A DNA stretch of 49,568 nt from Caldilineaceae bacterium (GCA_026645575.1 JAPKMW010000092.1:1-49568), one strand, 5' to 3'. Shown: positions 1 to 9,255, counted from the stretch's first letter. Notes: a model not told the origin generated them from the letters alone. Numbers and translations are program-made.

Positions 1-103
1 TCCTTGGTTGATCCTTTGCTTTTTTTGCTTATTGTATCAACCTCGAGGTCATTTGAGCCTATATATAATCTCTTAATCTCCATCCGTCTCTTGACAATAC
101 GTG

Positions 104-337
104 TTAACCGTTGATTTGGCTTTCAATCAGACGAATCAAATCGCCAACCGTAACAACGCGCACGATCTCCTCTTCGGGTAGTTCGATGGCGAAGTGGCGT
201 TCCAGCGTCAGCACCAATTCCAGGCTGCGCACCGAGTCGAGACCATATTCGATCAGCCAAGCTTCTTCCCGGATGGCGGCGGGGTCGATGGCGCAAAGCT
301 GGGCAAGGTGGTGGATGATGGTTTGGGTTGGGTGCAT
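104..337 (-). CDS. Acyl carrier protein (stand-alone)
   Basis: A 77-aa carrier protein of the usual ACP/PCP length. The motif GLDSVRSLEL (residues 32-41) contains Ser35, the expected 4'-phosphopantetheine attachment site, followed by the acidic helix typical of the family. It starts 14 nt after the stop of the acyl-CoA-dehydrogenase-like gene, so the two are probably cotranscribed and the dehydrogenase may act on a carrier-bound acyl or aminoacyl group (inference). No Shine-Dalgarno is visible: the expected position is filled by TTACGAG heptads. It is more like a dedicated carrier of a small secondary pathway than the housekeeping fatty-acid ACP, because no fab genes are nearby. Confidence 0.85.
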   Translation of the reverse strand: MHPTQTIIHHLAQLCAIDPAAIREEAWLIEYGLDSVRSLELVLTLERHFAIELPEEEIVRVVTVGDLIRLIESQING

Positions 338-344
338 AAGTAAA

Positions 345-365
345 TTACGAGTTACGAGTTACGGG
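345..365. repeat. TTACGAG heptad tandem repeat
   Basis: Three tandem 7-mers (TTACGAG, TTACGAG, TTACGGG) span the stop codon of the upstream dehydrogenase gene and the start region of the ACP gene. The same heptad makes up the large inverted repeat at 32329-32408. Confidence 0.75.
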
Positions 366-2229
366 CTGAATCGTTGGTGTGGTGTTGCAAAGTGCCGAAG
401 GTTGTTTCGGCTTGGGCAAGGTCGTCGAGCAAGTTGCCGGCTTGAACGGCATGGGCGATGCGACGGAGATCGGCGCAGAGTTTGCTGCCAAACCAAGCAT
501 AGCAGAAGGTCAGGTCGTGTTGCGACAGCGTGCCTTCCGCCAGCGGGCGGGTGATCCCCAACACGCGACGAATGTTCGGCTCGGCCAGTTCGATCAAGGC
601 CAGTAAGGCTTCGAGCAAGGCCAATTGTTTTGCCAGTTCAAAGCGCAAGCCTTGCTTACTTTCCCAAAGGCCGTTGCTGCGACAATGGCGAACCAGGGCG
701 AGGAGGGTTTCCCTGCTCTGTTGCAACGGTTGGAGCGGCAGCCATTGGGCGTGTTTCGATAATTCCGCCAGATAGTGCGCCACGGGCAGGAGCAATGGCA
801 TTGCTTGCTGGCGCACGCTAGTCAGAATTGCTTGGGGCGCGCATTGGTAAACTTGTTGCATCTGCTGAAGGGCCAGGTCGCCAGCCGCCGCTTGATGTGT
901 CGCTTGCGCATGGGCCATCTGTGCCAATCGCCACTGGATTTGGTCAAGCACAAGATGCGATGTGCCATCGAACGCGCCAAAGAGCAAGACATCGCCGATA
1001 CAGCGATGATACGGGAAGTCACGCAAGAGGGCGCGGCTGCCATAGACCAGCCGCCCTTCGTCCACCAACGCTTCCGCCAAGGCACAACAGGCAAACTTGG
1101 CAAGCGCAGCATAGTAGAGCGCGCCGCCCCCCATTCCGTTGATCATGGTAATGCTCTTGATCGAGAGCGCGCAGATCAACCATTCTAACGCCTGCATCCG
1201 CCGCAGGTGATCGGCAATCGCACCCAACTGGGCAATCGGCTGACCGTACAGGTGGCGGGTGGCAGCATGTTGACTGGCGAGTTGGCGTGCGCAACTGGCA
1301 ACCCCAACCGCAAAGGCGCTGACGCCAGCCCGTGAGAGTGGCAAAAGCTGTTGCACCAGTTGAAAGCCCTGGCCGCGGTTGCCCAATCGCTGGGTGGCCG
1401 GAAGCACCAGATTGGTAAAGGCGGCGCTGGCAATATCTGCCGCTGGGGTGGGCAGGGTGTGCCAACGTTGGGGCGATGTAATTTCTGTTGTGTGTTCTGT
1501 CCGATCAACCAACAACAGATCAAAGTCATTACGGGCCGCCAAGGGGCGATAGACTTGCCCGCTGTTCGTTCGATTGGCGCGGCTGCGGGCAAAGATCACC
1601 ATCAACTCGTGCTGGCTGCCGCCGTTGATTGTATCCTTACGTCCATTCAAGCGATAGTGACTGAATGTTTTGGCTGGGGTGGCCGCTTCATCTTCCGCCA
1701 AAGGGACGAATGCCCCTGTGCCGTCGAGGTTGCCGGCTTCAGCCCTTGTCTCGTTCGCCAGCAAATCCGAACCATGCGCCAATTCCGTCAGAAAGAGCGC
1801 AGCATAGTCACCCCGTTTCAACCGCTCTGCCATCCACGCCAGTTGCTCCCGGTTGCCGGCAAGGTAAATCGGTAACAGCGCCAGCATGTTAACCCCCACG
1901 GTAATGCCCAAACTACCATTGGTCGCCGTGCAAAGGATGATCAGCCCAACCAGGTGCGGGAAGGTGGCAAGCAACGCGCCGGGTTGCGGGTCGGTTGTTG
2001 CTGGATCGCTGGCAGGATCGAGCAGGAAATGGCTCAGTCCCAAGCAGTGCAACGCTTCCCGCACGGTTTGCGGATAGGTGCGCTCATCTTCTAACCTTGC
2101 CAGCACTTGTTGTGTGTCAAGTTGATTGAGGTAGTCAGCAATGGCTTGCAACGTTGGTTCATTCCGTAGTTCCCACGGAGCAAGGGCAAACCAGGCTGAT
2201 TGGGTACAGGTGATGGGTACGGTCATCAT
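352..2229 (-). CDS. Acyl-CoA dehydrogenase-like flavoprotein, extended
   Basis: A 625-aa protein, much longer than the usual 380-400 aa. The acyl-CoA dehydrogenase core is recognisable: FLTELAHGSD matches the family TEp.aGSD flavin-contact motif, and a later segment resembles the C-terminal helical bundle ending in FDGTSHL, equivalent to the family YEGTS/N. At the position of the catalytic Glu (Y-E-G-T) this protein has Asp. About 190 further residues follow, helical-looking and unrecognised. The gene starts directly at the stop of the 82-aa gene (TAA then ATGATG) without its own Shine-Dalgarno, implying translational coupling. The adjacent ACP suggests a carrier-tethered substrate (inference). 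Confidence 0.75.
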   Translation of the reverse strand: MMTVPITCTQSAWFALAPWELRNEPTLQAIADYLNQLDTQQVLARLEDERTYPQTVREALHCLGLSHFLLDPASDPATTDPQPGALLATFPHLVGLIILCTATNGSLGITVGVNMLALLPIYLAGNREQLAWMAERLKRGDYAALFLTELAHGSDLLANETRAEAGNLDGTGAFVPLAEDEAATPAKTFSHYRLNGRKDTINGGSQHELMVIFARSRANRTNSGQVYRPLAARNDFDLLLVDRTEHTTEITSPQRWHTLPTPAADIASAAFTNLVLPATQRLGNRGQGFQLVQQLLPLSRAGVSAFAVGVASCARQLASQHAATRHLYGQPIAQLGAIADHLRRMQALEWLICALSIKSITMINGMGGGALYYAALAKFACCALAEALVDEGRLVYGSRALLRDFPYHRCIGDVLLFGAFDGTSHLVLDQIQWRLAQMAHAQATHQAAAGDLALQQMQQVYQCAPQAILTSVRQQAMPLLLPVAHYLAELSKHAQWLPLQPLQQSRETLLALVRHCRSNGLWESKQGLRFELAKQLALLEALLALIELAEPNIRRVLGITRPLAEGTLSQHDLTFCYAWFGSKLCADLRRIAHAVQAGNLLDDLAQAETTFGTLQHHTNDSARNS

Positions 2230-2478
2230 TTACAACAAATCTGTTTTGTGCGATTCCGTTGGCTCTTTGGCCGGGGGGACTGGAGTCTCGCGTTGAATCT
2301 GCGTCACCAGGCCTACCATCAATGCTTCCAGCCCGACAAACCCACGGCTTTCCTTCGTGCGCGGATTCTCCAGCCGGAAACGCCAAGCCGCGGGATCGCT
2401 GGCGTTCCCGGTGTTATTGGGGCCGTCGAACCAGACGGTGAGGAGAAAGATCGTGTACTTCGGGACAGGGTCAGCCAT
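2230..2478 (-). CDS. Small conserved-looking protein, unknown
   Basis: An 82-aa soluble protein. The central part (WRFRLENPRTKESRGFVGLE) reads like a compact beta domain seen in small uncharacterised proteins; I do not recognise a function. Translation is supported by a good GAGGAG Shine-Dalgarno 8 nt upstream and by exact head-to-tail abutment with the dehydrogenase-like gene. It is probably a partner or assembly protein of that enzyme, but this rests only on gene order. Confidence 0.65.
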   Translation of the reverse strand: MADPVPKYTIFLLTVWFDGPNNTGNASDPAAWRFRLENPRTKESRGFVGLEALMVGLVTQIQRETPVPPAKEPTESHKTDLL

Positions 2479-2590
2479 GATGTGAGCTCCTCATTCACCC
2501 GCAGTAACGACTAGGTCGTTTTCAGAAAAATGCAGATCATCCATGCTGGCGGCGCTAACGACCACGCGCCGCCAGCGTGCGAAGCAATGT

Positions 2591-3106
2591 TTAATGCTCG
2601 TGGGCGCAGCTCACCTTGGGGTTCCAATCGGCGAAGATGTCGGTAGGGTTGTTGCGCCAGACCCATACATGCAATTCCCAGTAGGGATCAACCACATGCG
2701 GACCGACCGTATTCTTCAATTGTAACGTCTTGCCCAGGAAGGTGGGTGGTTCGGCGGCTGTCCACGCGGCGGCAGGAATGATATATTCGACCGCCGCCAG
2801 TTTTTGATGACCCTGCCCATCCGGCGCATAGACCAATACCTCCGGCTGGTCTAGCACCAATTGGGCATCAAAGCGGCTAAAGAGGCCGTAGTGATAGCCC
2901 ATGGCCCCTTCGGTGGCATGGTCGATACAGGCAAAGACCGGCTGAAAGCCTTCGTCCAACGCCACTTGCAGTTGGTGATATTTGCTGGTTGCCGCGCGAA
3001 TGATAGCCAGATTATCACTCGCCTGTAACGCACCACCGAGCAGGATCAATAACGACAAACTGACTGATAGTGCAATGATGCGATTCAGGTTTTTCTTGAC
3101 TTGCAT
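2591..3106 (-). CDS. Secreted protein of unknown function
   Basis: A 171-aa protein with a clear N-terminal signal peptide (basic MQVKKNLNR, hydrophobic core about residues 10-28, likely cleavage near LQA-SD). The mature part has the pattern ATxKYHQL..A...GF...C ... GAMGYHY ... PEVLVY ... AVEYIIP ... LHVWVWRNNP ... NPKVSC, which recurs in a family of uncharacterised exported bacterial proteins. Two Cys, in FACID and VSC, could form a disulfide, and a His-rich C-terminus (CAHEH) could bind metal. AAGGAG Shine-Dalgarno 6 nt upstream of the ATG. It lies between the sulfite-oxidase-like gene and the 82-aa gene in the same orientation. Confidence 0.75.
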   Translation of the reverse strand: MQVKKNLNRIIALSVSLSLLILLGGALQASDNLAIIRAATSKYHQLQVALDEGFQPVFACIDHATEGAMGYHYGLFSRFDAQLVLDQPEVLVYAPDGQGHQKLAAVEYIIPAAAWTAAEPPTFLGKTLQLKNTVGPHVVDPYWELHVWVWRNNPTDIFADWNPKVSCAHEH

Positions 3107-3193
3107 GAGCTACTCCTTATGTGCAATCGGCTGAGATGTTTGCGTTGGTGCCAGGCACGCTTCAGCACAGTGCTTGACACCTTGACCAGATAT

Positions 3194-4354
3194 CTACCCA
3201 ATCTGCACTTTGCGCGTGATCTGCCCGTTGCTTTCCCAATAGGTGATCTTCTGCGCAATCTTCGGATCATCCATGGCCGGCTGCATGTTGCCACTGGTGT
3301 CGATGGCGCGTGAGGTGATGGTGTGTTCACCCGCCTCCGCCCCGACCCAGGTGAGCGACCAGAAGGTCCAGGCGTATTCGGCCCGTTGGCTGCGATCCAG
3401 CCGGGCGCGCTGCCAGGGACCGTCGTCGATCTTGACCTCGACGTAGCGGATGGGTGCGCCCCACGCCGCGCCGTCGATGCGGTAGTTGTCGCCACTCTTC
3501 ACCACCCGACCGGGGGCGGATTTGAGCAACGCCTTGCCCACCAGCGATTCGGTCCAGACTGGCTCTTCTTCGGTGCCTTCGTTGCGGATGGTGACATAGT
3601 CGCGCGCCATAAAGTGGTTGGCGAGACGGGTCTTCCAGATTTCGATGCGTGACAGCCACTTGACATTGGCGATGCCATACCAGCCCGGTGCAATCAAGCG
3701 AACGGGTGCGCCATGGGCGGCGGGCAGCGCTTCGCCATTCATCTCGTAGACCAGCAGATTATCGGGGTGCATGGCATCGGCAATCGACATGCTGCGGGCA
3801 AAGGGTTGCTTCATCACCGTGTCGCGTACCGTGGTTTCCCCAATGTCGCTGCCAAAGAAGACCACTTCGACGCCATCGTCTTGAATGCCGGCTTCTTCCA
3901 GAATCGCCGCCAGCGGGGTGCCGCCCCAGTTGGCGGTGCCGATGCCGCCGTGGAAGAAGGGCAAGCCGGTGTTGCCAGAGCATTCGAGGGTGAAGGTCAA
4001 CTCCTGTTTGGGGCGCGCTTGCAGATCGGCCAGGGTGAAACTGAGCGGATTGTCCACCGCGCCATCAACGGCCAGTGACCAGGCGCCAGCGTCAATTTCC
4101 GGCCAGCCATAGTGGGCGATGCCAAAGAACTTGTCGTTGGGTGTAATCCAGTCGCCCAGATCTTCCCAGGTTTGCTGGTTGGCGATGATCTGCGGCACCG
4201 GGTTCTCGGCGGGTTGGTCGAGCCAGGGGATTACCTCGTCGCCTTGACGGAGCGGGGCGGCCTGGGCAAAACGGTTGTTGAGCAGCGCCAGGGTGGCAAC
4301 GGTGGCGCTACCGGCGGCCAACAGTTGACGGCGGGATAAGGTCAAGTTCTGCAT
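3194..4354 (-). CDS. Molybdopterin sulfite oxidase-like enzyme, Tat-exported
   Basis: 386 aa. The N-terminus has a Tat signal (SRRQLL at residues 7-12, hydrophobic stretch, AQA cleavage near residue 32). A sulfite-oxidase-type molybdopterin domain follows, with FTLECSGNTG containing Cys125, the expected Mo ligand, and GTANWGG and APGWYGIANVKW characteristic of the fold. The last 110 residues match the Mo-co dimerisation (Ig-like) domain. It probably oxidises sulfite or a related S/N oxide outside the membrane; the electron acceptor is not encoded here. I chose the ATG at 4354 because AAAGGAG lies just upstream and the twin-Arg follows; an in-frame extension to 4486 has no signal-like sequence. 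Confidence 0.88.
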   Translation of the reverse strand: MQNLTLSRRQLLAAGSATVATLALLNNRFAQAAPLRQGDEVIPWLDQPAENPVPQIIANQQTWEDLGDWITPNDKFFGIAHYGWPEIDAGAWSLAVDGAVDNPLSFTLADLQARPKQELTFTLECSGNTGLPFFHGGIGTANWGGTPLAAILEEAGIQDDGVEVVFFGSDIGETTVRDTVMKQPFARSMSIADAMHPDNLLVYEMNGEALPAAHGAPVRLIAPGWYGIANVKWLSRIEIWKTRLANHFMARDYVTIRNEGTEEEPVWTESLVGKALLKSAPGRVVKSGDNYRIDGAAWGAPIRYVEVKIDDGPWQRARLDRSQRAEYAWTFWSLTWVGAEAGEHTITSRAIDTSGNMQPAMDDPKIAQKITYWESNGQITRKVQIG

Positions 4355-4754
4355 GAGCTTCTCCTTTATAAGAACAAATGGATTGACACAAAGTACGACA
4401 GTGGCAGCTTCGTCGTTGCCACCAGCATAGCAGGGTGGGCGTACCGAAAGCGTGAAGAAAACGTGAATTGATGGATGGATAACCATTTTCCTCCTGCTCT
4501 TTGTCGAAGCGGTGGATGACCAGAACCGCCAGAAGTACGAAGCGCTCTATCAAGCCCCGGCAACAGGTGTACGGGTTGACCCCATCTTTGTCGCCACTGG
4601 CTAAGCGAATATTCTGGGGCAAAATTGCGGCTCAGGAATTTATCTCACTTTTATTTATAACCATCTGGTTATACAATATAATTATGGCCTACCACACTGG
4701 AACTATACAGTGCCGGTAGCGCGAGCCGTCTTAATTGCATAGGAGGTTTTTCTC
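4355..4754. other. Divergent intergenic region
   Basis: 400 bp between the minus-strand sulfite-oxidase-like gene and plus-strand clpP. No convincing coding sequence; open frames here lack ribosome sites and family resemblance. The clpP-proximal 120 bp is AT-rich and carries the promoter-like sequence noted separately. Confidence 0.6.
4654..4682 (+). promoter_or_regulatory. Probable promoter of clpP-like gene
   Basis: A perfect TATAAT at 4677-4682 with a weak -35 (TTTATA, 4654-4659) 17 nt upstream, in an AT-rich patch 73 nt before the start codon. An overlapping TATACA offers an alternative -10. Confidence 0.4.
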
Positions 4755-5423
4755 ATGATTTTGTCTCACCAGCCCCAAAGCATCATCCCGATTGTCACCG
4801 AAAGCACCGGCCGCGGCGAGCGGTCGTATGATATTTATTCGATGCTGCTCAGTAACCGCATCATCTTTGTTGGTGCGCCCATTGACAATCACTTTGCCAA
4901 TCTGATCATCGCCCAACTGCTCTATCTGGATGGCGATGACAGCAAGCAACCGATCCAGATGTATGTCAGCAGTCCCGGCGGCGAGGTCTATGCCGGCTTA
5001 GGGATCTACGATACGATGCAGCAGGTGCGCGCGCCGATCAGCACCATTGCCGTCGGCGCCACCCACAGCTTTGGCACCATCCTGCTGGCCGGTGGGCGCG
5101 CCGGGCGCCGGTATGCGCTAGCCAACGCGGCGATCCACATGCACCAACCGTTAATCAGCGGCGGCGGGATCAGCGGCCAGGTGACCGATATTCACATTCA
5201 CGCCAAACAGTTGGTGCGGGTGCGCCAGCGGATTGAACAGATCATGGCCCGTCATACCGGCAAGGCGTTAGAGCAGATTGAACGGGACATGGAGCGTGAT
5301 TTCTATTTGGATGCGCAAGAGGCAAAGGCATACGGGCTGGTTGATGAGGTGTTGGAAAACAGCCTTTTGCCGCCGATTGCCCAGATCGCGCAGAAGGGTG
5401 CAGCAATGCTTGCGGTCAATTGA
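4755..5423 (+). CDS. clpP: ClpP-like serine protease
   Basis: 222 aa, ClpP family (S14). The catalytic triad is intact: Ser105 in GATHSFGT, His130 in HMHQP and Asp178 in ERDMERD. Oxyanion and handle segments (SSPGGEVYAGLGIYDTM) are conserved. The Ser motif is divergent from the usual Q/AASMGA, which suggests a paralogue rather than the main housekeeping ClpP. It normally forms a cylindrical degradative chamber with ClpX/ClpC/ClpA; no Clp ATPase or trigger factor gene is adjacent. AGGAGG Shine-Dalgarno at 4741-4746, 8 nt before ATG. It ends at a hairpin shared with the convergent methyltransferase gene. Confidence 0.92.
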   Translation: MILSHQPQSIIPIVTESTGRGERSYDIYSMLLSNRIIFVGAPIDNHFANLIIAQLLYLDGDDSKQPIQMYVSSPGGEVYAGLGIYDTMQQVRAPISTIAVGATHSFGTILLAGGRAGRRYALANAAIHMHQPLISGGGISGQVTDIHIHAKQLVRVRQRIEQIMARHTGKALEQIERDMERDFYLDAQEAKAYGLVDEVLENSLLPPIAQIAQKGAAMLAVN

Positions 5424-5426
5424 CAA

Positions 5427-5484
5427 CCCTAGGCGGAGAAAGCCGACTTTCGATCAAAAGTCGGCCTTCTGCTGCACCTAGGGT
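5427..5484. terminator. Bidirectional hairpin terminator
   Basis: Between two convergent genes. A perfect 9-bp stem (GCCGACTTT 5442-5450, AAAGTCGGC 5457-5465) is flanked by A- and T-rich tracts and enclosed in an outer ACCCTAGG/CCTAGGGT pairing (about 5427-5434 with 5477-5484). It overlaps the stop codon of the minus-strand gene. Confidence 0.65.
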
Positions 5485-6527
5485 CGCGCCTCCAAAATCA
5501 TATTGAACGGCGTCTCCGTTGCTCGGCGGAAACGGGTGAAACCGCCTTTGGTCGCCACTTCACACAATCTGGCTTCACCGGCCTGCGCGCCCAAGGCTAA
5601 ACCCACTTCTTGGCTCAGTGAAGTTGGCACACAGATCATGGTGGAGCCAGCATAGTAGACGCGCCCCACCGGATTGAGATTACCGGCCAGATCATCCTGT
5701 GCCATCGGTTCGACAATCATCCAGACGCCGTTGCTGTTGAGCGTTTCGCGCACATGGGCCGCCGCGCCAACCGGATCACCCATGTCATGCAGGGCGTCAA
5801 AGGTGGTGACCAGATCATAATAGCGGCCCGGATATTCTTTGGCTTTGGCGACCTCAAAGGTAACATTGTTCACTCCGGCGTCCTTGGCCAATTCGCGCGC
5901 CTGTTCAATCGATGCCGGATGATAATCAAAACCAAAAAAGTGACTATTCGGAAAAGCTTGCGCCATGACCAGCGTCGAAATGCCGTGACCACAACCCACA
6001 TCCGCGACTTTGCCGCCAGCCTGCAACTTGGCAACGACGCCATCCAACGCCGGCAGCCAACCCGAAACCAGATTAGCGCGATAGCCGGGGCCAAAAAATT
6101 TCTCCACGCCACAGAAGAGACAGTTGCAATGATCGCCCCAGCCCACTCCCTTGCCAGTGCGGAAGGCTTCGGCCATACGCGGCACCGATTCATAAACCGA
6201 TTGCAACATATAAAAGCCGCCAGTCATAATTACGGGGCTATCGGCGTTGGCAAAGACCAGGGCTTGTTCCGGCGTCATGTGAAAACGCTTCGTTTGGGCA
6301 TCATACTCAATATACCCTGATGCTGCTTGGGTGGATAGCCATTCGCGGATGTAGCGTTCTGCCGTGCCGGTCTGTTCGGCTAATTGCGCCGAGCTTTGCG
6401 GTCCACTGGCGGCCAACGCCTTGTACAAGCCCAGTTGATCCCCAATGATGACGCTAGCGCCAGCCACCGCCGCGCCTAATTCTGTGACCATTTTACCCAA
6501 CAACTCGTACAATTTTGCTTCGTTCAT
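5478..6527 (-). CDS. Class I SAM methyltransferase with winged-helix N-terminus
   Basis: 349 aa. Residues 1-85 resemble the winged-helix dimerisation domain of O-methyltransferase-like proteins (AQLAEQTGTAERYIREWL). SAM motif I is VADVGCGHGIS (174-184), followed by FGFDYHP and the acidic FDALHDMGDP post-motif. The overall architecture matches the Rv2258c-type methyltransferases. The substrate is unknown. A Cys cluster, CNCLFCG (134-140), sits in the linker between the domains. AAGGGG lies 8-9 nt before the ATG. Single gene, convergent with clpP. Confidence 0.85.
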   Translation of the reverse strand: MNEAKLYELLGKMVTELGAAVAGASVIIGDQLGLYKALAASGPQSSAQLAEQTGTAERYIREWLSTQAASGYIEYDAQTKRFHMTPEQALVFANADSPVIMTGGFYMLQSVYESVPRMAEAFRTGKGVGWGDHCNCLFCGVEKFFGPGYRANLVSGWLPALDGVVAKLQAGGKVADVGCGHGISTLVMAQAFPNSHFFGFDYHPASIEQARELAKDAGVNNVTFEVAKAKEYPGRYYDLVTTFDALHDMGDPVGAAAHVRETLNSNGVWMIVEPMAQDDLAGNLNPVGRVYYAGSTMICVPTSLSQEVGLALGAQAGEARLCEVATKGGFTRFRRATETPFNMILEARP

Positions 6528-6732
6528 GATCGTTTCCCCTTATACTAAAATCGTTGCATCGAAAACTGGAAAAATAATTATTAACTACCTACCGTCATCC
6601 ATTGTCCGCTAGCCGCTGCTGCTTTGGCTGTGGTACAATATGCCCGCACGGGCCTGTCCAGATCAAGTGCTTTTTGTGTCCAAAACATGGACACTTTGTC
6701 ATTTTTCTAAAAAAGCGTAGGAGGAGACCACC

Positions 6733-9231
6733 ATGAGCCACCCCTTTGGCGATCTCTTAAGTCAACATCTTCACCGTAAACATGGGTTGAGTCAATCCAA
6801 GTTAGCAGCGGGCATCCTGCAAGACCCTTCCATTATTGGCAAAATGTGCAAAGGACAGCGGCTCAGTGGGGCGCAAGCGCGCGAGCGGGTGGTAGCGATG
6901 ATTGGTTGGTTACATCAACAAGCAGCGTTAGGGACGATAAACGAAGCCAACCAGTTGCTGGCAGCGGCGGGGATGGCCGTACTGCGGAAGGAAAACCCAG
7001 CCGAAGCTACACTTTTACAGCAGTTGGCGATCCAACCGGTCCATGCGCCCACGCCAACGCCGGCAATGAACCACCGCACCAATCTGCCGGCGCCGCTCAC
7101 CAGTTTTGTCGGTCGTCAACAGGAATTAAGGGAGGTAGCTCAACGCATCACCGACAAACGACTGGTTACGTTAACGGGGGCTGGCGGTGTCGGCAAAACC
7201 CGGCTGGCGCTGGAAGTCGGCAAATGGATAGCTGCACAATCGCCAGGAATGACACCAGCCCATCCACATACTGCCGTTGACGCTTCGCAGTTTCCTGATG
7301 GTATCTGGTTTGTAGATCTGGTGGCGCTGGCGGATGGTTCGCTGAGTACAACCTTGGTTGCTCAGGCGATTGCCCGACCCTTCAAACAAGTGGCGCAGGC
7401 AGGCCACACGACTTTGGATGCGCTACAGAACTATCTTGTCGATAAGCACTTACTGCTGGTGCTTGATAATTGTGAGCATCTGGTGGATGCCTGCGCCGAG
7501 ATCAGTGAACGGTTACTGCATCATTGCTGGCGTCTACATATTTTAGCCACTAGCCGCGAAGAACTACGGATTCCCGGTGAGGAGATCTATCCGGTATTGC
7601 CCTTGACGCTGCCCGGCCCGACGGCAAATGCACCCGAACAGGTGCTGACATGTGCCGCAGCCCAGCTCTTTGTGGACCGTATGAATGCACGCTCTCCTCT
7701 GTTGAAAATTCAAGATGAAGAGATCGCCACGCTGGCGCATATCTGCCGGCAACTTGATGGGATTCCGTTGGCGCTGGAGCTGACCGCACCGCTTACCCGT
7801 AGCATGTCGTTGACCGAGATTGCCACCCAACTGGATAATCAAATGGCGCTGCTGACCAACAGCTATCGCACTGCCATCCCACGCCACCAGACAATGCACA
7901 GTGCATTGATCTGGAGTTACCGGCTGCTATCCCCAGAGGAACAGCGCCTGCTGGCAAGGGTGGCGGTCTTTGCCGGCGGCTGGACAGCAGCAGCCGCCAA
8001 AGCAGTATGTGTTGACGAGCCGCCGGCAACGGTCACGGCGACCAACATTGTTCCCCTGCTCAATCAATTGATCACCAAATCACTGGTGCTGGCCGAAAGC
8101 CAGAATGGCGAACGACGCTATCGTTTATTGGAGCCGGTACGGCAATTTGCCTATACCCAGTTAAAAGCCCGAAGCGAACAGGGGAGGATCCAACATAACC
8201 ATGCGAACTATTTTATAGCGTTGGCCGAAAAAATGGCTCAGGTGCGCGATACACCGCAAGAACACGAATGGCTGCAAAGATTGGAACCGGAACGTAATAA
8301 CTTGCGGATGGTTAATCGTTGGGCCTTTGAACATAACGAAGCTGAATTTGCCCAACGGTTTAACAGCTATCTTTTTGCCTTCTGGCTTTATTGCAGCAGC
8401 ATGAGCGAGGCAAGTCAGTGGTTAGAGGGTTCGTTAACAATACATGAAAAAAGACATGAGGCTGAACAAACATTCGACGCACGAATGACGAAGGCTTCCA
8501 CCTTAAATGCGGCGGGTTTTGCAGCAGCTTTATCACACGATTTCGACAAAGCACAAACGTTGTTTGAGCGTGAGTTACAGTTGCGGATCGAGCTTGACGA
8601 TCCCAAAGGTACGGCAAATGCTCTCCGCGGCATTAGTTTCGTCCTGATGTGGGGTAATAAGAATATAAATCAGGCGCTACAGTATGTCGAGCAAGCACTG
8701 GCGATTTGTCGTGCAGCGCAAGATGAATGGGGCATTGCCTGGTCACTGTTTGATATCGGCTATCTTGCCTTGGTGTATGATGATCGGGCTATTGCCCATG
8801 CACATTTCGCAGAAGCTTTACCGCTGTTTCAGAAACAAGGAAACAATTTTGGTGTTTTTCGTACATGGCTTGCGTTGGGATATTTGATGCAAACTGTAGG
8901 AGAATTGAATCAGGCGCGCCGCTTTTACATAGATGCGCTAAGCTTACAACAACAGATGCATTATGTTCTGAATATCGCCGATGGCTTGGAATGGATGGCG
9001 GCGATTGCCGCAACAGAACAGAACCCTGTGCAGGCGGTACAACTTTTTGGCGCCGCTCACGCGCATCGTCAGTCAAGCGCGCTGATTCGTCCATATCATC
9101 TAGAAACAGCTTATGAACAGGCAGTCGCTTTGACGCGCAGCCAGATGTCGATCACGGCGTGGAATGCTGCTTGGGCGACCGGCTACTCCTTGACTCTAGA
9201 GCAAGCCGTCGAATATGCCTTAGGGGTGTGA
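6733..9231 (+). CDS. STAND ATPase transcriptional regulator (HTH + NB-ARC + TPR)
   Basis: 832 aa. N-terminal residues 1-65 form an HTH-like domain (LSQSKLAAG...). A STAND/NB-ARC ATPase follows, with SFVGRQQEL entry motif, P-loop GAGGVGKT (149-156) and Walker B LLLVLDNCEHL (240-250). A winged-helix stretch comes next, then TPR-like helical repeats from about residue 560 to the end (e.g. ALQYVEQALAICRAAQDEWG). This is the AfsR/SARP-like signalling architecture without a C-terminal LuxR domain. Such proteins switch on ATP/ADP exchange upon ligand binding. Strong AGGAGGAG Shine-Dalgarno. It stands alone, so its target is unknown. Confidence 0.85.
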   Translation: MSHPFGDLLSQHLHRKHGLSQSKLAAGILQDPSIIGKMCKGQRLSGAQARERVVAMIGWLHQQAALGTINEANQLLAAAGMAVLRKENPAEATLLQQLAIQPVHAPTPTPAMNHRTNLPAPLTSFVGRQQELREVAQRITDKRLVTLTGAGGVGKTRLALEVGKWIAAQSPGMTPAHPHTAVDASQFPDGIWFVDLVALADGSLSTTLVAQAIARPFKQVAQAGHTTLDALQNYLVDKHLLLVLDNCEHLVDACAEISERLLHHCWRLHILATSREELRIPGEEIYPVLPLTLPGPTANAPEQVLTCAAAQLFVDRMNARSPLLKIQDEEIATLAHICRQLDGIPLALELTAPLTRSMSLTEIATQLDNQMALLTNSYRTAIPRHQTMHSALIWSYRLLSPEEQRLLARVAVFAGGWTAAAAKAVCVDEPPATVTATNIVPLLNQLITKSLVLAESQNGERRYRLLEPVRQFAYTQLKARSEQGRIQHNHANYFIALAEKMAQVRDTPQEHEWLQRLEPERNNLRMVNRWAFEHNEAEFAQRFNSYLFAFWLYCSSMSEASQWLEGSLTIHEKRHEAEQTFDARMTKASTLNAAGFAAALSHDFDKAQTLFERELQLRIELDDPKGTANALRGISFVLMWGNKNINQALQYVEQALAICRAAQDEWGIAWSLFDIGYLALVYDDRAIAHAHFAEALPLFQKQGNNFGVFRTWLALGYLMQTVGELNQARRFYIDALSLQQQMHYVLNIADGLEWMAAIAATEQNPVQAVQLFGAAHAHRQSSALIRPYHLETAYEQAVALTRSQMSITAWNAAWATGYSLTLEQAVEYALGV

Positions 9232-9255
9232 GCGGTAAAGCAACCACGCCTTATC

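Noticed and set aside
4355..4486. N-terminal extension of the sulfite-oxidase-like protein
   Set aside because: The extension is not signal-like, and a strong ribosome site precedes the ATG at 4354 that begins the Tat signal.
6624..6639. TTGGCT and TACAAT as promoter of the STAND gene
   Set aside because: Only 4 nt separate the two hexamers.
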